The position numbers and the translations under genes are program-made. Shown one piece after another: positions 13,908 to 22,067 of a stretch of DNA of 22,237 nt. The first letter of the stretch is position 1. Every line of letters begins with the position of its first letter. The notes beneath the pieces are model-generated. The model saw nothing but the letters and a program-made list of their open reading frames with translations, was not told where the DNA came from and made no database searches. Source of the DNA: a bacterium (GTDB taxonomy: Bacteria; Eremiobacterota; Eremiobacteria; Baltobacterales; Baltobacteraceae); assembly GCA_021784715.1 (NCBI GenBank), contig JAJYHP010000165.1, forward strand, positions 1 to 22,237. Direction: 5' to 3'.

Positions 13908-14339
13908 CTACGTCGAGTGCTCCCGCTCTCGGCGGCGGCGTGCTTGATAGCTCTCCAGGATGAGGACCGCCGCAAATGCATCGACGCTCCGCTTCCGCCG
14001 CTCGCGCGAAAGGTCGGCCGCGATGAGTGCCTTATTCGCCTGCGCGCTGGTCATCCGTTCGTCGATGCGATGAATCGGCACGGAGATCGCCCGTTGAAGT
14101 TGCGCGACGAAGGCATCGATCTTCTCGGCGGCGAGTTTGCGGCTACCATCGAGCGCGATGGGATCGCCGATGACGAGATCGCGAACGCCGTGCTCCTCGA
14201 CCAGCGCACGAATACGCTCGATATCGGCGCGCAGATTCGTGCGCTCGATCGTCGGCAACGGGAACGCAAACGTCTCCGATGGATCCCCGAGGGCAACGCC
14301 GATGCGCTTGCTACCGACGTCGAGTGCGAGTGCGCTCAT
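13908..14339 (-). CDS. ruvX: RuvX/YqgF-type RNase H-like resolvase (16S pre-rRNA processing nuclease)
   Basis: A 143-residue RNase H-fold nuclease implicated in maturation of the 16S rRNA 5' end and in Holliday junction resolution. Catalytic acids are visible: Asp7 in ALDVGSKRIGVA, Asp93/Glu94 in RIDERMTSAQA, and Asp120 in KRSVDAFAAVLIL. VIGDPIALDGS takes the place of the common VVGLPLNMDGS, a modest variation. Typical length. Its ATG overlaps the end of recO by four bases (ATGA) and its stop abuts mltG. Confidence 0.95.
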   Translation of the reverse strand: MSALALDVGSKRIGVALGDPSETFAFPLPTIERTNLRADIERIRALVEEHGVRDLVIGDPIALDGSRKLAAEKIDAFVAQLQRAISVPIHRIDERMTSAQANKALIAADLSRERRKRSVDAFAAVLILESYQARRRREREHST

Positions 14340-15082
14340 AGCGAGCCGAATGCATATCCCGGAAGCGCGCTGACGCGCAGCGGGCGCGCGCAGTAATGGG
14401 CGATCAGTGCCTCGATCGCCGCGGCTGCCTGCGGGCGCGCCTCAACTGCGGCTCCGGCGCCGCGTTCTCGCCCCAGCGCGGCGAAATTGATCCGATCTTC
14501 AGGATCCAGCGCGATTTCTTCGCGGTGCGGACGGCGGCATTTCGCGTCGAGCATCCCGCCCTCGCTCGCATCGAGCCAACTGCGATCCTCGAGCGGATCG
14601 CCGCAGAGGCAACAGCGATCCGCCGGCGGCATCGAGCCGAGGAGATCGAGAAGTCGGAGCGAGAAACGGGCGATGAAACGATGCGGACGTTCGCTTTTCG
14701 CGATCGCCTCGATCGTTGCATCGAGCAGAGCGAAGATCTCCGGCACCGGCTCTCCAGGCTCGCATAAGACGTCGACGCGTTCGAGCGCGAGCGAGGCAAC
14801 GGCAAGACGTTCCGGCTCGACCAGAGCGGCCCAACGCCGCGAGCGTTCCTCGACCGAAACGACGACGTCGAGCGAGCGCCCCCGATGTAACATCATCTCC
14901 ACCCGCCCGGCCGGCTCCAAGCGCCCACCGATGCGGCTTTTCGGGCGACGCGCCCCTTTTGCAACCGCATCGAGTTTCCCGTGTTCGCGCGTCAGAAAGC
15001 GAACGATGCGATCGGCCTCGCCGAGCGCGCGCGCGCCGAGCACGATCCCTTCGGCCCGGTAACTCCGTTCCTCGCCGCTCAT
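14336..15082 (-). CDS. recO: DNA repair protein RecO
   Basis: A 248-residue mediator that, with RecR, loads RecA on SSB-coated single-stranded DNA. The N-terminal OB-fold begins YRAEGIVLGARALGEADRIVRFLTREHGKLDAVAKGARRPKSRIGG, the classical RecO start. A helical domain follows, with a zinc-site segment CCLCGDPL (Cys157, 158, 160) and a later KCRRPH (Cys182). Family members usually show two CxxC pairs; here the second half has only one Cys and a His, so the zinc site may be altered. I chose ATG 15082 (MSGEERSYRAEG), which overlaps the cdd stop as ATGA; the open frame continues upstream to 15214 but only as antisense-like sequence inside cdd. Confidence 0.95.
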   Translation of the reverse strand: MSGEERSYRAEGIVLGARALGEADRIVRFLTREHGKLDAVAKGARRPKSRIGGRLEPAGRVEMMLHRGRSLDVVVSVEERSRRWAALVEPERLAVASLALERVDVLCEPGEPVPEIFALLDATIEAIAKSERPHRFIARFSLRLLDLLGSMPPADRCCLCGDPLEDRSWLDASEGGMLDAKCRRPHREEIALDPEDRINFAALGRERGAGAAVEARPQAAAAIEALIAHYCARPLRVSALPGYAFGSL

Positions 15083-15480
15083 GGTAGCGATTCGGCGTCG
15101 AACGCATCGGGGAGCAAATCGCGCAAACTCTGCACCCTCGGCTCTCCGCCGCGCATGGTGACGACCGTAATATCGAGCCCGAATTCCGAGAGAAATTGCC
15201 TGCACGCGCCGCATGGGGTGAGATCGAGTTCCTTCGGCCCGACGACCACAACGGCGAGATATCGTCGCGATCCCTGCGCGACGGCGCGCACTACCGCCGC
15301 ACGTTCGGCGCAGATCGAAAGCCCGAAGCTGGCGTTCTCGACGTTTGCCGCCGTCACGATCGCACCGGAATCGAGGAGGAGTGCTGCACCGACCGGGAAG
15401 GCGGAGTACGGCGCATACGCGTGCTCGCGCGCTCGCATCGCCTCACCGACGAGCTCGGCGATGCGTTCAGACGAGAGCAT
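15079..15480 (-). CDS. cdd: Cytidine deaminase
   Basis: A 133-residue zinc enzyme of the small homotetrameric type that deaminates cytidine and deoxycytidine in pyrimidine salvage. YAPYSAFPVGAALL (22-35) and ENASFGLSICAERAAV (48-63) contain the substrate loop and Cys57/Glu59; TPCGACRQFLSEF (88-100) supplies Cys90 and Cys93. The ATG at 15480 lies 14 bases inside the end of the CorC-type gene, and its stop overlaps recO. In Firmicutes cdd is normally followed by era and then recO; here era is absent between them. Confidence 0.96.
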   Translation of the reverse strand: MLSSERIAELVGEAMRAREHAYAPYSAFPVGAALLLDSGAIVTAANVENASFGLSICAERAAVVRAVAQGSRRYLAVVVVGPKELDLTPCGACRQFLSEFGLDITVVTMRGGEPRVQSLRDLLPDAFDAESLP

Positions 15481-16771
15481 TGTCCGAGCGCTCCGACTCG
15501 CTCTTTCCGTTATAGAAAATACGCACCGAGAGAATACGCCGACGACGCAAACGATCGACCCGTAATCGCGTCTCGGGATCGGCGACGACCTCTTCCCCCT
15601 CGCCCGGTAATCTCCCGAAGAGCCCCACCGTATATCCGCCGATCGTTTCGAACTCCTCGGTGGGCAGATCGGTACCGAGCTTTGCGTTGACATCTTCGAT
15701 ATTCGTCGCCGCCTCGACCACCGCCTCACCATCGGTGACGACGTGAATCGGCTCCTGTTCGTCTTCGTCGTGCTCGTCCCGAATCTCGCCGACGATCTCT
15801 TCGAGAAGATCTTCCATCGTGACGATTCCGGCGGTCCCGCCGTATTCGTCCACGACGATCGCCATCGAAAACTTATCGCGCTGCATCTCGCGCAAGAGTT
15901 CGGCGATCTTCTTCGTTTCGGGAACGTGAACCGCCGGGCGCATAAACGCACGCAACGACTGTTGAGCGAGCGTTCCGTTTGCGAGCGCAACGAGCAATTC
16001 GCGATCGTGGACGACGCCGACGATGTCGTCGCGCGATTCTTCGAAGACCGGTAACTTCGAATACCCCTCCGCAATAACGACGTCGAGCGCGCGGCGCGCT
16101 GAATCGTCGACGGAGATAGCGACCATCGACGGGCGCGGGGTCATCACTTCGCGCACGATCGTATCGCCGAATTCGATCACCGAATGGATCATCTCGCGCT
16201 CTTCTTCTTCGATGACGCGCTGCTCCGCTCCGACATCGACGAGCGTGCGAATATCCTCTTCGGTGACGAACAACGAACTGCGGCGATCGATTCCGAACGG
16301 CCGCAGCAAGAAGACCGTAATCCAGAGCATGAGGCGAACGAACGGCGAGAGTACCCAGGCGACCGCCCGCATCGGCATCGCCAGTCGCACCGCCCAGCGC
16401 TCGCTGTCGGCGACGGCAATGGTTTTAGGGATGATCTCCCCGAACAGCAGTACCAAAAGCGCCATGACAAGGGTCGCCACTAACGCCGCCTGCGGGATAC
16501 CGAGTTCGATGGCAAGCCACGTAGCCAGCGACTCCGCTCCCAAGAGCACCAAGGTATTGGCGACCAGCACCGTCGTGAGGAAGCGTTGGCGATCCTCGAC
16601 GAGTAGCAGCACGTCGCGCGCCCGAGCCAAGCCCTTCTCCTGCATGGAAAGGGCTCGCAGGCGCGAGATCGATATCAGCGCTCCCTCCGATGCAGCGAAA
16701 AATGCGGCGAGAAGCACGAGCACGACGATCGCTGCAAACCAGAGCCAGTCGTTCTGGAGGTCGAGCATCAT
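15467..16771 (-). CDS. CorC/HlyC-type membrane CBS-domain protein (DUF21, hemolysin family)
   Basis: A 434-residue protein with the standard three-part layout. The N-terminal DUF21/CNNM transmembrane domain has about three to four helices: [29 protein letters not shown] (includes the FAASEGAL motif), [21 protein letters not shown], and [22 protein letters not shown] with the GEIIPKTIA signature. A tandem CBS pair follows at about residues 205-325 ([18 protein letters not shown] ... [48 protein letters not shown]). The C-terminal CorC_HlyC domain is at about 345-425 ([21 protein letters not shown]). Such proteins are linked to magnesium and cobalt efflux or ion homeostasis; the hemolysin label is historical. 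Met2 at 16768 is an equally good start. Confidence 0.93.
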   Translation of the reverse strand: MMLDLQNDWLWFAAIVVLVLLAAFFAASEGALISISRLRALSMQEKGLARARDVLLLVEDRQRFLTTVLVANTLVLLGAESLATWLAIELGIPQAALVATLVMALLVLLFGEIIPKTIAVADSERWAVRLAMPMRAVAWVLSPFVRLMLWITVFLLRPFGIDRRSSLFVTEEDIRTLVDVGAEQRVIEEEEREMIHSVIEFGDTIVREVMTPRPSMVAISVDDSARRALDVVIAEGYSKLPVFEESRDDIVGVVHDRELLVALANGTLAQQSLRAFMRPAVHVPETKKIAELLREMQRDKFSMAIVVDEYGGTAGIVTMEDLLEEIVGEIRDEHDEDEQEPIHVVTDGEAVVEAATNIEDVNAKLGTDLPTEEFETIGGYTVGLFGRLPGEGEEVVADPETRLRVDRLRRRRILSVRIFYNGKSESERSDNALV

Positions 16772-16816
16772 CGCGCGCTACGACTTCGTGAGGGAGGGTC
16801 GTTCAAAGCGCGCCCA

Positions 16817-17518
16817 TTATAGCACGAGATGTCCATGGACCGCGCCTCCGATCAGCAGCGTCACCGCCGTCCCGAGTAACGCGCCGCGCATGACCTCGGG
16901 CCACGTGTGGATACCGCCCTCGACGCGCGATTGCGCGACGAGCACGGCGACGAGGTAGGCGAGAACGATAGGTATCGGTTGCCGTACCAGCAGCGCGAGC
17001 AGGGTCGCTGCGGCGAACGCAAGCGAGGCGTGCCCGGATATCGCCCCGCCGTGGAGCGGCGAGCCGTTTGCCGGTGCGAGTGCTTTCCCGAAGAGCGTGA
17101 GAATGGCGACGATTGCCAACACCGCGACGATGATATCGACGGGAAGCCGAAACATCGGCAGAAAGACCAACGCGCCGACGACCACGGCGGCGAGCGCAAC
17201 GATAAAGACGGCCCCTGCCGCAGCGTCTTTGGCACTCTTTGCCAGCGGGTGATGGGTCGCGGTCAGCAAATCGACCACCGATTCAATCGCCGTATTCATC
17301 AATTCCATCGCGATGACCACCGCGATAAGCACGACGACGGCAATCGTCTCGCCACGTTGCAGGTTCACGAACAGCGTCGCTGCGAGAACCGCCACTGCAA
17401 CGAGCAAATGCACGCGCAGATTCGGCTGCGTGCGGGCGGCGTACACGATCCCTTCGACGGCATGGCCGAACGAGCGCAGGAAGCGTTGGAGGCGCTCGGG
17501 CAACGGTCGTCCGCTCAT
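16817..17518 (-). CDS. Fusion of diacylglycerol/undecaprenol kinase (DgkA type) and PAP2 lipid phosphatase
   Basis: A 233-residue integral membrane protein of two families in one chain. Residues 1-120 are a prokaryotic DAGK domain with MELMNTAIESVVDL (Glu72, Asn75, Glu79) and AKSAKDAAAGAV (Lys97, Asp98), the motifs around the ATP/metal site; Gram-positive relatives phosphorylate undecaprenol. Residues about 125-233 form a PAP2 domain with SGHAS (161-165) and SRVEGGIHTWPEV (197-209), the second and third phosphatase motifs. The first motif is incomplete: Lys145 is present but the expected Arg-Pro is not. ATG 17518 overlaps the ybeY stop as ATGA. Both halves point to making undecaprenyl phosphate for the cell wall. 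Confidence 0.9.
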   Translation of the reverse strand: MSGRPLPERLQRFLRSFGHAVEGIVYAARTQPNLRVHLLVAVAVLAATLFVNLQRGETIAVVVLIAVVIAMELMNTAIESVVDLLTATHHPLAKSAKDAAAGAVFIVALAAVVVGALVFLPMFRLPVDIIVAVLAIVAILTLFGKALAPANGSPLHGGAISGHASLAFAAATLLALLVRQPIPIVLAYLVAVLVAQSRVEGGIHTWPEVMRGALLGTAVTLLIGGAVHGHLVL

Positions 17519-17961
17519 GTGTCGTACGGCCAAGGCATGCCGATTGCGGCCGCGAGCCGTCGTTCTTGCGCGATCATCGCATCGCGCTCCTCCGGCTCTT
17601 CATGGTCGTGCCCGAGCAGGTGTAAGAGGCCGTGTATTAACAGCCGTTCGATCTCGCGTTGCAGCGGCGCGTCGTATTGCGCGGCCTGTCGCATCGCGGT
17701 CGGAACGGCGATGACGATATCGCCGAGCAGCTCTTCACCGGGCATCGTCGGGTCGGGATCGAGCGGGAAACTCAGCACGTCGGTCGGTTTATTTTTCCCA
17801 CGATGTCGTGCGTTCAGGCGAGCGATGGCGACATCGTTCACGAAACTCAGCGAGAGCGAAGCATCGCTCTTTCCGATCGCCGCGAGCAACTGCGAGGCAA
17901 CGCGCTTGACCGCGCGCGCGTCGATGCCGCTCTTGGGAACGGTATTGCGATAGTGGATCAC
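17515..17961 (-). CDS. ybeY: Endoribonuclease YbeY (rRNA maturation factor)
   Basis: A 148-residue zinc-dependent single-strand endoribonuclease that helps mature the 16S rRNA 3' end and takes part in ribosome quality control. The three zinc histidines are at HGLLHLLGHDHE (His110, His114, His120). Also typical are LNARHRGKNKPTDVLSFPLD (49-68) and LLGDIVIAVPTA (78-89). It overlaps phoH by four bases (ATGA at 17958-17961) and dgkA-PAP2 by four at the other end. In Bacillus subtilis pgpH lies between phoH and ybeY; it is missing here. Confidence 0.96.
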   Translation of the reverse strand: MIHYRNTVPKSGIDARAVKRVASQLLAAIGKSDASLSLSFVNDVAIARLNARHRGKNKPTDVLSFPLDPDPTMPGEELLGDIVIAVPTAMRQAAQYDAPLQREIERLLIHGLLHLLGHDHEEPEERDAMIAQERRLAAAIGMPWPYDT

Positions 17962-18857
17962 GAGGGCGTTTCGTAGGCACGGATAATGCGCGCGACGAGC
18001 GGCCTACGCACGACGTCGGCACCGTCGAGATCGATCACCGCGACCTCCTCGACACCCTTGAGACGTCGCGCTGCGTCGCGAAGTCCGCTGCGCGCCCCCG
18101 AGGGGAGATCGACCTGCGTCGCGTCGCCGACGACCACCATTTGCGAACCCGCACCGATGCGCGTCAGCAGCATTTTGAGTTGCTCCGGACCGGCATTCTG
18201 CGCTTCATCGACGATCACGAAGGCATTGGCCAACGTGCGCCCGCGCATATAGGCGATCGGGGCGACCTCGATAACACCGCGTTCGATATATTTTGCCGCC
18301 GTGCTTTCGTCGAGCAATTCGTCGATCGCGTCGTAGAGCGGGCGCAGATAGGGGTCGATCTTTTCCTTGAGATCTCCGGGAAGAAAGCCGAGGCGTTCGC
18401 CCGCTTCAACCGCCGGTCGCGTGAGAACGATTCGCGAGACGTTTCGGTCGCGCAGGGCGCGCAGCGCCATGGCAATAGCGAGGAAGGTTTTTCCGGTTCC
18501 CGCAGGGCCGATGCAGATCGTCAGCGCGTGCCGTTCGATCGCTTCGACGAAACTGCGCTGCCCCGCCGTTCGCGCCCGTATCTCGCGGCCGCGCTTGCTG
18601 CGCAAAAGCGTTGCCGGCAACATTGCGGCGACCGCCGCGGGGAGGTCGGCATCGGCGACGGCGAGTGCGACATCGTCGGGGGTCATCTGTTCGCCGCGCA
18701 ACGCCGAGACCAACAACGCGCGCACCGCCTGTTCGGCACGCTCGGTCTTCCCGGCCGCACCGGCGAGCACCAGCGATTCACCATCGACGAAACAGCGAAC
18801 TCCGCAGCGCTCTTCGATCGCCGCCAAATTTGCATCGAACGCCCCGAAGAGCCGCAC
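17958..18857 (-). CDS. phoH: PhoH-family ATPase (PhoH-like, probable RNA metabolism)
   Basis: An ATP-binding protein of the PhoH/YbeZ type, often encoded next to ybeY and thought to act with it on RNA. Counting from GTG 18857 it has 299 residues with Walker A GPAGTGKT (117-124), LTRPAVEAGERLGFLPGDLKEKIDPYLRPL, Walker B AFVIVDEAQN (212-221), and the sensor-like VVVGDATQVDLP. Family homology seems to start earlier: the in-frame codons upstream read TIALDSLGERVRLFGAFDANL, which looks like the normal PhoH N-terminus. However, no ATG, GTG or TTG lies between 18857 and the in-frame TGA at 18915-18917; the only near-start is CTG at 18906-18908. The true start is therefore uncertain. Confidence 0.92.
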   Translation of the reverse strand: MRLFGAFDANLAAIEERCGVRCFVDGESLVLAGAAGKTERAEQAVRALLVSALRGEQMTPDDVALAVADADLPAAVAAMLPATLLRSKRGREIRARTAGQRSFVEAIERHALTICIGPAGTGKTFLAIAMALRALRDRNVSRIVLTRPAVEAGERLGFLPGDLKEKIDPYLRPLYDAIDELLDESTAAKYIERGVIEVAPIAYMRGRTLANAFVIVDEAQNAGPEQLKMLLTRIGAGSQMVVVGDATQVDLPSGARSGLRDAARRLKGVEEVAVIDLDGADVVRRPLVARIIRAYETPS

Positions 18858-18934
18858 CCGTTCGCCGAGCGAATCGAGTGCGATGGTACGACGGTCGAGG
18901 TTATTCAGAACGCTTCAGTCACTCCGCAGCTTCC

Positions 18935-19384
18935 CTACCACGTGGGAGGGCCGCTCTCCCGCATGGCGAGGGGTGGGGCGAGCATTTCCGCAACCACGAC
19001 GCCGCGTGCCCAATCGGTGCGCCGCCCCCGAGCCGGCGAGGGCTGCGACGGCACCGCCGGAGCGAGATCGGCAAAGGAGGCGATGGGCGGCGTCATCGCG
19101 GGCTGCTCCGCCGGCTCGGCGGCCGGCTCCGGAACCGGCGCGGCGAGTAAGCTGCGATACGCCATATCGGCGGTCGCGAGCGAAGCTGCCACGCCGGGCT
19201 TCACGGCAACGGAGCGCCGCTGTTTCGGAGCGGCCGCGGCCACATTCGGCGCCTGCGGGAGCGGCTCGCCGAGACGCGCCGCCGAGGGTACCTTCGCCTT
19301 GCCCGCCGCCTTGATCACACTGGAGACAACGCCGACCATGACGACCAGCGCCCAGAGCAGCGCGCCGAAATCGCGAAGGTGCAT
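18935..19384 (-). CDS. Small one-TM protein of unknown function following floA
   Basis: A 149-residue protein I do not recognise. It has a single N-terminal membrane segment (about residues 5-25, DFGALLWALVVMVGVVSSVI), then an Ala/Pro-rich, probably unstructured region with a short helical patch (SLATADMAYRSLLAAP). The last 40 or so residues (from PSPARGRR to RESGPPTW) are Pro/Arg/Gly-rich and look like translated low-complexity or repeat DNA rather than a domain. It starts three bases after the floA stop, so it belongs to the same operon. In Bacillus subtilis small genes (yqfB, yqfC) also follow the floA homologue, but similarity is not evident. Confidence 0.65.
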   Translation of the reverse strand: MHLRDFGALLWALVVMVGVVSSVIKAAGKAKVPSAARLGEPLPQAPNVAAAAPKQRRSVAVKPGVAASLATADMAYRSLLAAPVPEPAAEPAEQPAMTPPIASFADLAPAVPSQPSPARGRRTDWARGVVVAEMLAPPLAMRESGPPTW

Positions 19385-19387
19385 CGC

Positions 19388-20386
19388 TTACTTCTGCGGC
19401 GGCGTCGGCGGTGCGCTGCTCTGATCGCCGGTCGAACCGCCGATCGAACCACGCATCTCGGTGTCTGCCTGAATATTCTTCAAGCGATAGTAATCCATCA
19501 CGCCGAGGTTCCCGCTCTTGAAAGCCGCGGCGATCGCCGCGGGGATCGAGGCCTCCGCCTCGACGACGCGCGCGCGCATCGCCTGCGTTTCGGCTTTCTG
19601 CTCCTGCTCGGAGGCCATCGCGGCATACTGCCGTTCGGCGGCCTTCGCTTGAGCGATCCGTCGATCGGCTTCGGCCTGGCTCGTTTGCAGTTCTGCGCCG
19701 ATGTTCTTACCGACGTCGACATCGGCGATATCGATCGAAACGATCTCAAACGCCGTTCCGGCATCGAGCCCTTTGCTGAGCACCGCTTTGCTGATGCGAT
19801 CGGGATATTCGAGGACCTCTTTGTGATCGACGGCGGCACCGACGGCGGCAACGACGCCTTCACCCACGCGTGCGATGATCGTCGGCTCGCCGGCGCCGCC
19901 GACATACCGGTCGAGATTGCTGCGTACCGTTACGCGTGCCTTGACGTTGAGCTGAATACCGTTCTGTGCGACGCCTTGGAAAGTCGGCGTCTCGATCACC
20001 TTCGGGTTGACCGACATCTGCAGCGCCTCGACGACATTGCGACCGGCAAGATCGATCGCGGCGGCACGCTGCCACTCCAACGGAATCTGCGCGCGCTGCG
20101 CGGCGATCATCGCCAACGTCACGTTTTCGACGTTTCCGCCCGCGAGATAATGCGACTGCATCTGGTCGACATACAGGTCGAGACCGGCCTTGCGCGCACG
20201 CACGTAATTCGTCACGATAACGCCCGGCGGAATGCCGATCAGGCGCATGCGCACCAAAGAAATAATTCCCAGAGGAACGCCGGCGGCGATCGTGCGAATC
20301 CACAAGCCCAGCGGAAAATAGTAGAGAAAGACAAAGAACAAAATTACCGCGACGAAAATGAGGACCGCTGCGCTGACCGCAATCAT
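19388..20386 (-). CDS. floA: Flotillin-like protein FloA
   Basis: A 332-residue membrane-associated scaffold of functional membrane microdomains. The N-terminal hydrophobic hairpin (residues about 3-25, then [22 protein letters not shown]) leads into the YqfA/FloA SPFH-like domain: [30 protein letters not shown], the [23 protein letters not shown] segment, and [30 protein letters not shown]. The C-terminal helical, EA-rich region ([20 protein letters not shown] ... [17 protein letters not shown]) is the oligomerising coiled coil of flotillins. Length matches family (about 330). ATGA overlap with nfeD shows translational coupling, as expected for NfeD-flotillin pairs. Confidence 0.96.
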   Translation of the reverse strand: MIAVSAAVLIFVAVILFFVFLYYFPLGLWIRTIAAGVPLGIISLVRMRLIGIPPGVIVTNYVRARKAGLDLYVDQMQSHYLAGGNVENVTLAMIAAQRAQIPLEWQRAAAIDLAGRNVVEALQMSVNPKVIETPTFQGVAQNGIQLNVKARVTVRSNLDRYVGGAGEPTIIARVGEGVVAAVGAAVDHKEVLEYPDRISKAVLSKGLDAGTAFEIVSIDIADVDVGKNIGAELQTSQAEADRRIAQAKAAERQYAAMASEQEQKAETQAMRARVVEAEASIPAAIAAAFKSGNLGVMDYYRLKNIQADTEMRGSIGGSTGDQSSAPPTPPQK

Positions 20387-21576
20387 GAAGTAATCCTTTC
20401 ACGGGGGAAGGGTATCGGTTCGACAAAGATGCGTGCCCCTTCGACGCGCGTCACGCGAATCGGCGTCCCGGCGGCGATAAACTCGCCCTCGGTCAACACG
20501 TCGACGCGTTCGCCGTCGAAGAGGCCATGACCGGCAGGCCGGAGGTAGGTCAGCGCCATCCCGCTCTTTCCCAGCAGATCGAAGCGGTTCGGCGCGGTGA
20601 CGAAATCCGGACCCTGTACCGCCGCAAGCGCAAGCCGCGAGCTCCAGGCATTCTCCGGAAAGGCGCGGAGCGCCATCGTGAAGCCGATCGTTGCGAGCAC
20701 GATCGCCGTCGCGAGCGCTTCGACGCCGGCGATGAGGTACGGCGTTCCGAAAGAAAAGAGCAGCGCACCGAGGAGCAAGAGCGCTCCGAGGGCGCCGGGG
20801 AGCGTATGTCCCGGTACGACATGGAGCTCCCAGAGGATGCCGATCACGCCGAGGATTGCAACGAGTGCAACGAGCCAGTCGGCGAAGCCCGAAAAGAGCT
20901 GCGAGCTAAAATAGATCGCGAGCGCGGCGATGCCGATAAATCCCGCGAGCCCGTGCAGCGTTTGCATCTCGACCAGCAGGCCGAGCAAACCGAGGCCGAT
21001 GAGGATCCCGGCGACGAGCGGTTCGCTGACGAAACCGGCGATGCGCTCCGCGAGCGTGATCGGAACCTCCACGACGGGAGCGGTTCCCAACCGTTCGCTC
21101 GACAGAGCATCCTGCAACGTCGGGGCGATTCCCGCTGCGATATGCGCTTGGACGGCCTCCGCGCTATCGAGCACGAGGATTCCGCTGCTGCTCGCAGTCG
21201 CGGGCGTGGAGATCGTAGCGTCGGGCGCGAGGAGGACGCGCCGCGCGGCGAGCGCGATGAGCGAGGCACTGTTATAGGCGTGTCCGGAGACGTATGCGAG
21301 CGTCGGAAGCGGTGCGTTCCGAATCGCCGTGCGGATCGGCGCGAGAACGCTGTCGAGCCCGCCGGCGCTGTTGATATCGAGCACGAGCGCACGGGCGTGC
21401 GTGCTCGCGGCGAGAGCGATCGCGCGGAGGACGAGCTGTTCGGTCCCTCGATCGACCGACCCGGAGATCGGAACGAGAACGACCGGTGCAGAGGTAGCGC
21501 TCGCACGCGCCGCCCCGAAGGCGGCGAGCGCGATCAGGCTACCGGCAAGGATGATTCGGAGGCGAAGACTCCACAT
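20383..21576 (-). CDS. nfeD: Long NfeD-family membrane protein (ClpP-class protease-like domain, apparently lacking catalytic Lys)
   Basis: A 397-residue long-form NfeD protein, the usual partner of flotillins. A signal anchor (residues 8-27) is followed by a ClpP/crotonase-like serine-protease domain (about 30-180) with the strand and loop [22 protein letters not shown] (65-86) and [13 protein letters not shown] (99-111), where Ser103/Ser105 align with the nucleophile region of NfeD proteases. Four to five membrane helices (about 187-305) and a C-terminal OB-fold NfeD domain (about 325-390; [45 protein letters not shown]) complete it. The whole protein contains one lysine (Lys337, in the OB domain), so the Ser-Lys dyad known from archaeal PH1510 cannot form in the protease domain. 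Probably a structural partner of FloA. Confidence 0.92.
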   Translation of the reverse strand: MWSLRLRIILAGSLIALAAFGAARASATSAPVVLVPISGSVDRGTEQLVLRAIALAASTHARALVLDINSAGGLDSVLAPIRTAIRNAPLPTLAYVSGHAYNSASLIALAARRVLLAPDATISTPATASSSGILVLDSAEAVQAHIAAGIAPTLQDALSSERLGTAPVVEVPITLAERIAGFVSEPLVAGILIGLGLLGLLVEMQTLHGLAGFIGIAALAIYFSSQLFSGFADWLVALVAILGVIGILWELHVVPGHTLPGALGALLLLGALLFSFGTPYLIAGVEALATAIVLATIGFTMALRAFPENAWSSRLALAAVQGPDFVTAPNRFDLLGKSGMALTYLRPAGHGLFDGERVDVLTEGEFIAAGTPIRVTRVEGARIFVEPIPFPRERITS

Positions 21577-21606
21577 GGCGGTATCTACCCGCCAGAAAGA
21601 CGGAAG

Positions 21607-22062
21607 TTACGCGCCTCGCTCGGCGAGCGCAGCCGCGACGACCTCGCGCACGAGGTTCCCGTCGGCGAGCCCTTTGAGCTGCGGCATCACGGCCTTCATG
21701 ACCGCGCCCTGGTTGCGCCCGCTCTCGGGGATGGAGGTGAGAGCGGCGGCGACGATCGCTTCGATCTCCGCCCGCGATTTCTGCGCGGGAAGATAGGCGA
21801 GGAGAATCTCTCGCTCGGCGTCTTCTTTGGCCGCAAGCTCTTCACGGCCCGCTTTCCGAAACTCGCCCGCCGCATCGATACGCTGCTTGACCTGGCGGCC
21901 GATCACCTCGAGCTCCTGGCTCTCGGTAAGATCGACCCCTGCCTCGCTGCGCTTGTAGGTAAAGCCGGAGAGAGCCGAACGTAACGTATCGACCCTCAAC
22001 TGCTCGCGAGCCTTCATCGCCGTCTTGAGATCCTCGGCGATGCGCTCTTTTATGGCGGCCAT
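21607..22062 (-). CDS. yqeY: GatB/YqeY domain protein
   Basis: A 151-residue helical protein of the YqeY family, related to the tRNA-binding C-terminal domain of GatB. Typical segments: IAEDLKTAMKAREQLRVDTLRSALSGF at the N-terminus, VIGRQVKQRIDAAGEFRKAGREELAAKEDAEREILLAYLP in the middle, and GAVMKAVMPQLKGLADGNLVREVVAAAL at the end, which is the family signature. Precise function is unknown; an interaction with tRNA or tRNA-dependent amidotransferase is presumed from the domain. It starts five bases after the rpsU stop, the same neighbour as in Bacillus subtilis. Confidence 0.95.
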   Translation of the reverse strand: MAAIKERIAEDLKTAMKAREQLRVDTLRSALSGFTYKRSEAGVDLTESQELEVIGRQVKQRIDAAGEFRKAGREELAAKEDAEREILLAYLPAQKSRAEIEAIVAAALTSIPESGRNQGAVMKAVMPQLKGLADGNLVREVVAAALAERGA

Positions 22063-22067
22063 AGCGG

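Noticed and set aside
15083..15214. 44-residue N-terminal extension of RecO
   Set aside because: It lies wholly within cdd, is Arg-rich, and RecO homology starts at MSGEERSYRAEG with an ATGA overlap to cdd.
15481..16074. Long frame upstream of cdd on the minus strand
   Set aside because: It is a Ser/Arg-rich shadow of the CorC-type gene; cytidine deaminase homology begins at the ATG at 15480.
18141..19424. 427-codon plus-strand open frame
   Set aside because: Antisense to phoH and the one-TM gene, with composition typical of a shadow frame in GC-rich DNA.
20527..21984. 485-codon plus-strand open frame
   Set aside because: Very rich in Arg, Glu, Asp and Gly, without domain patterns; it is antisense to nfeD and yqeY, both well supported.
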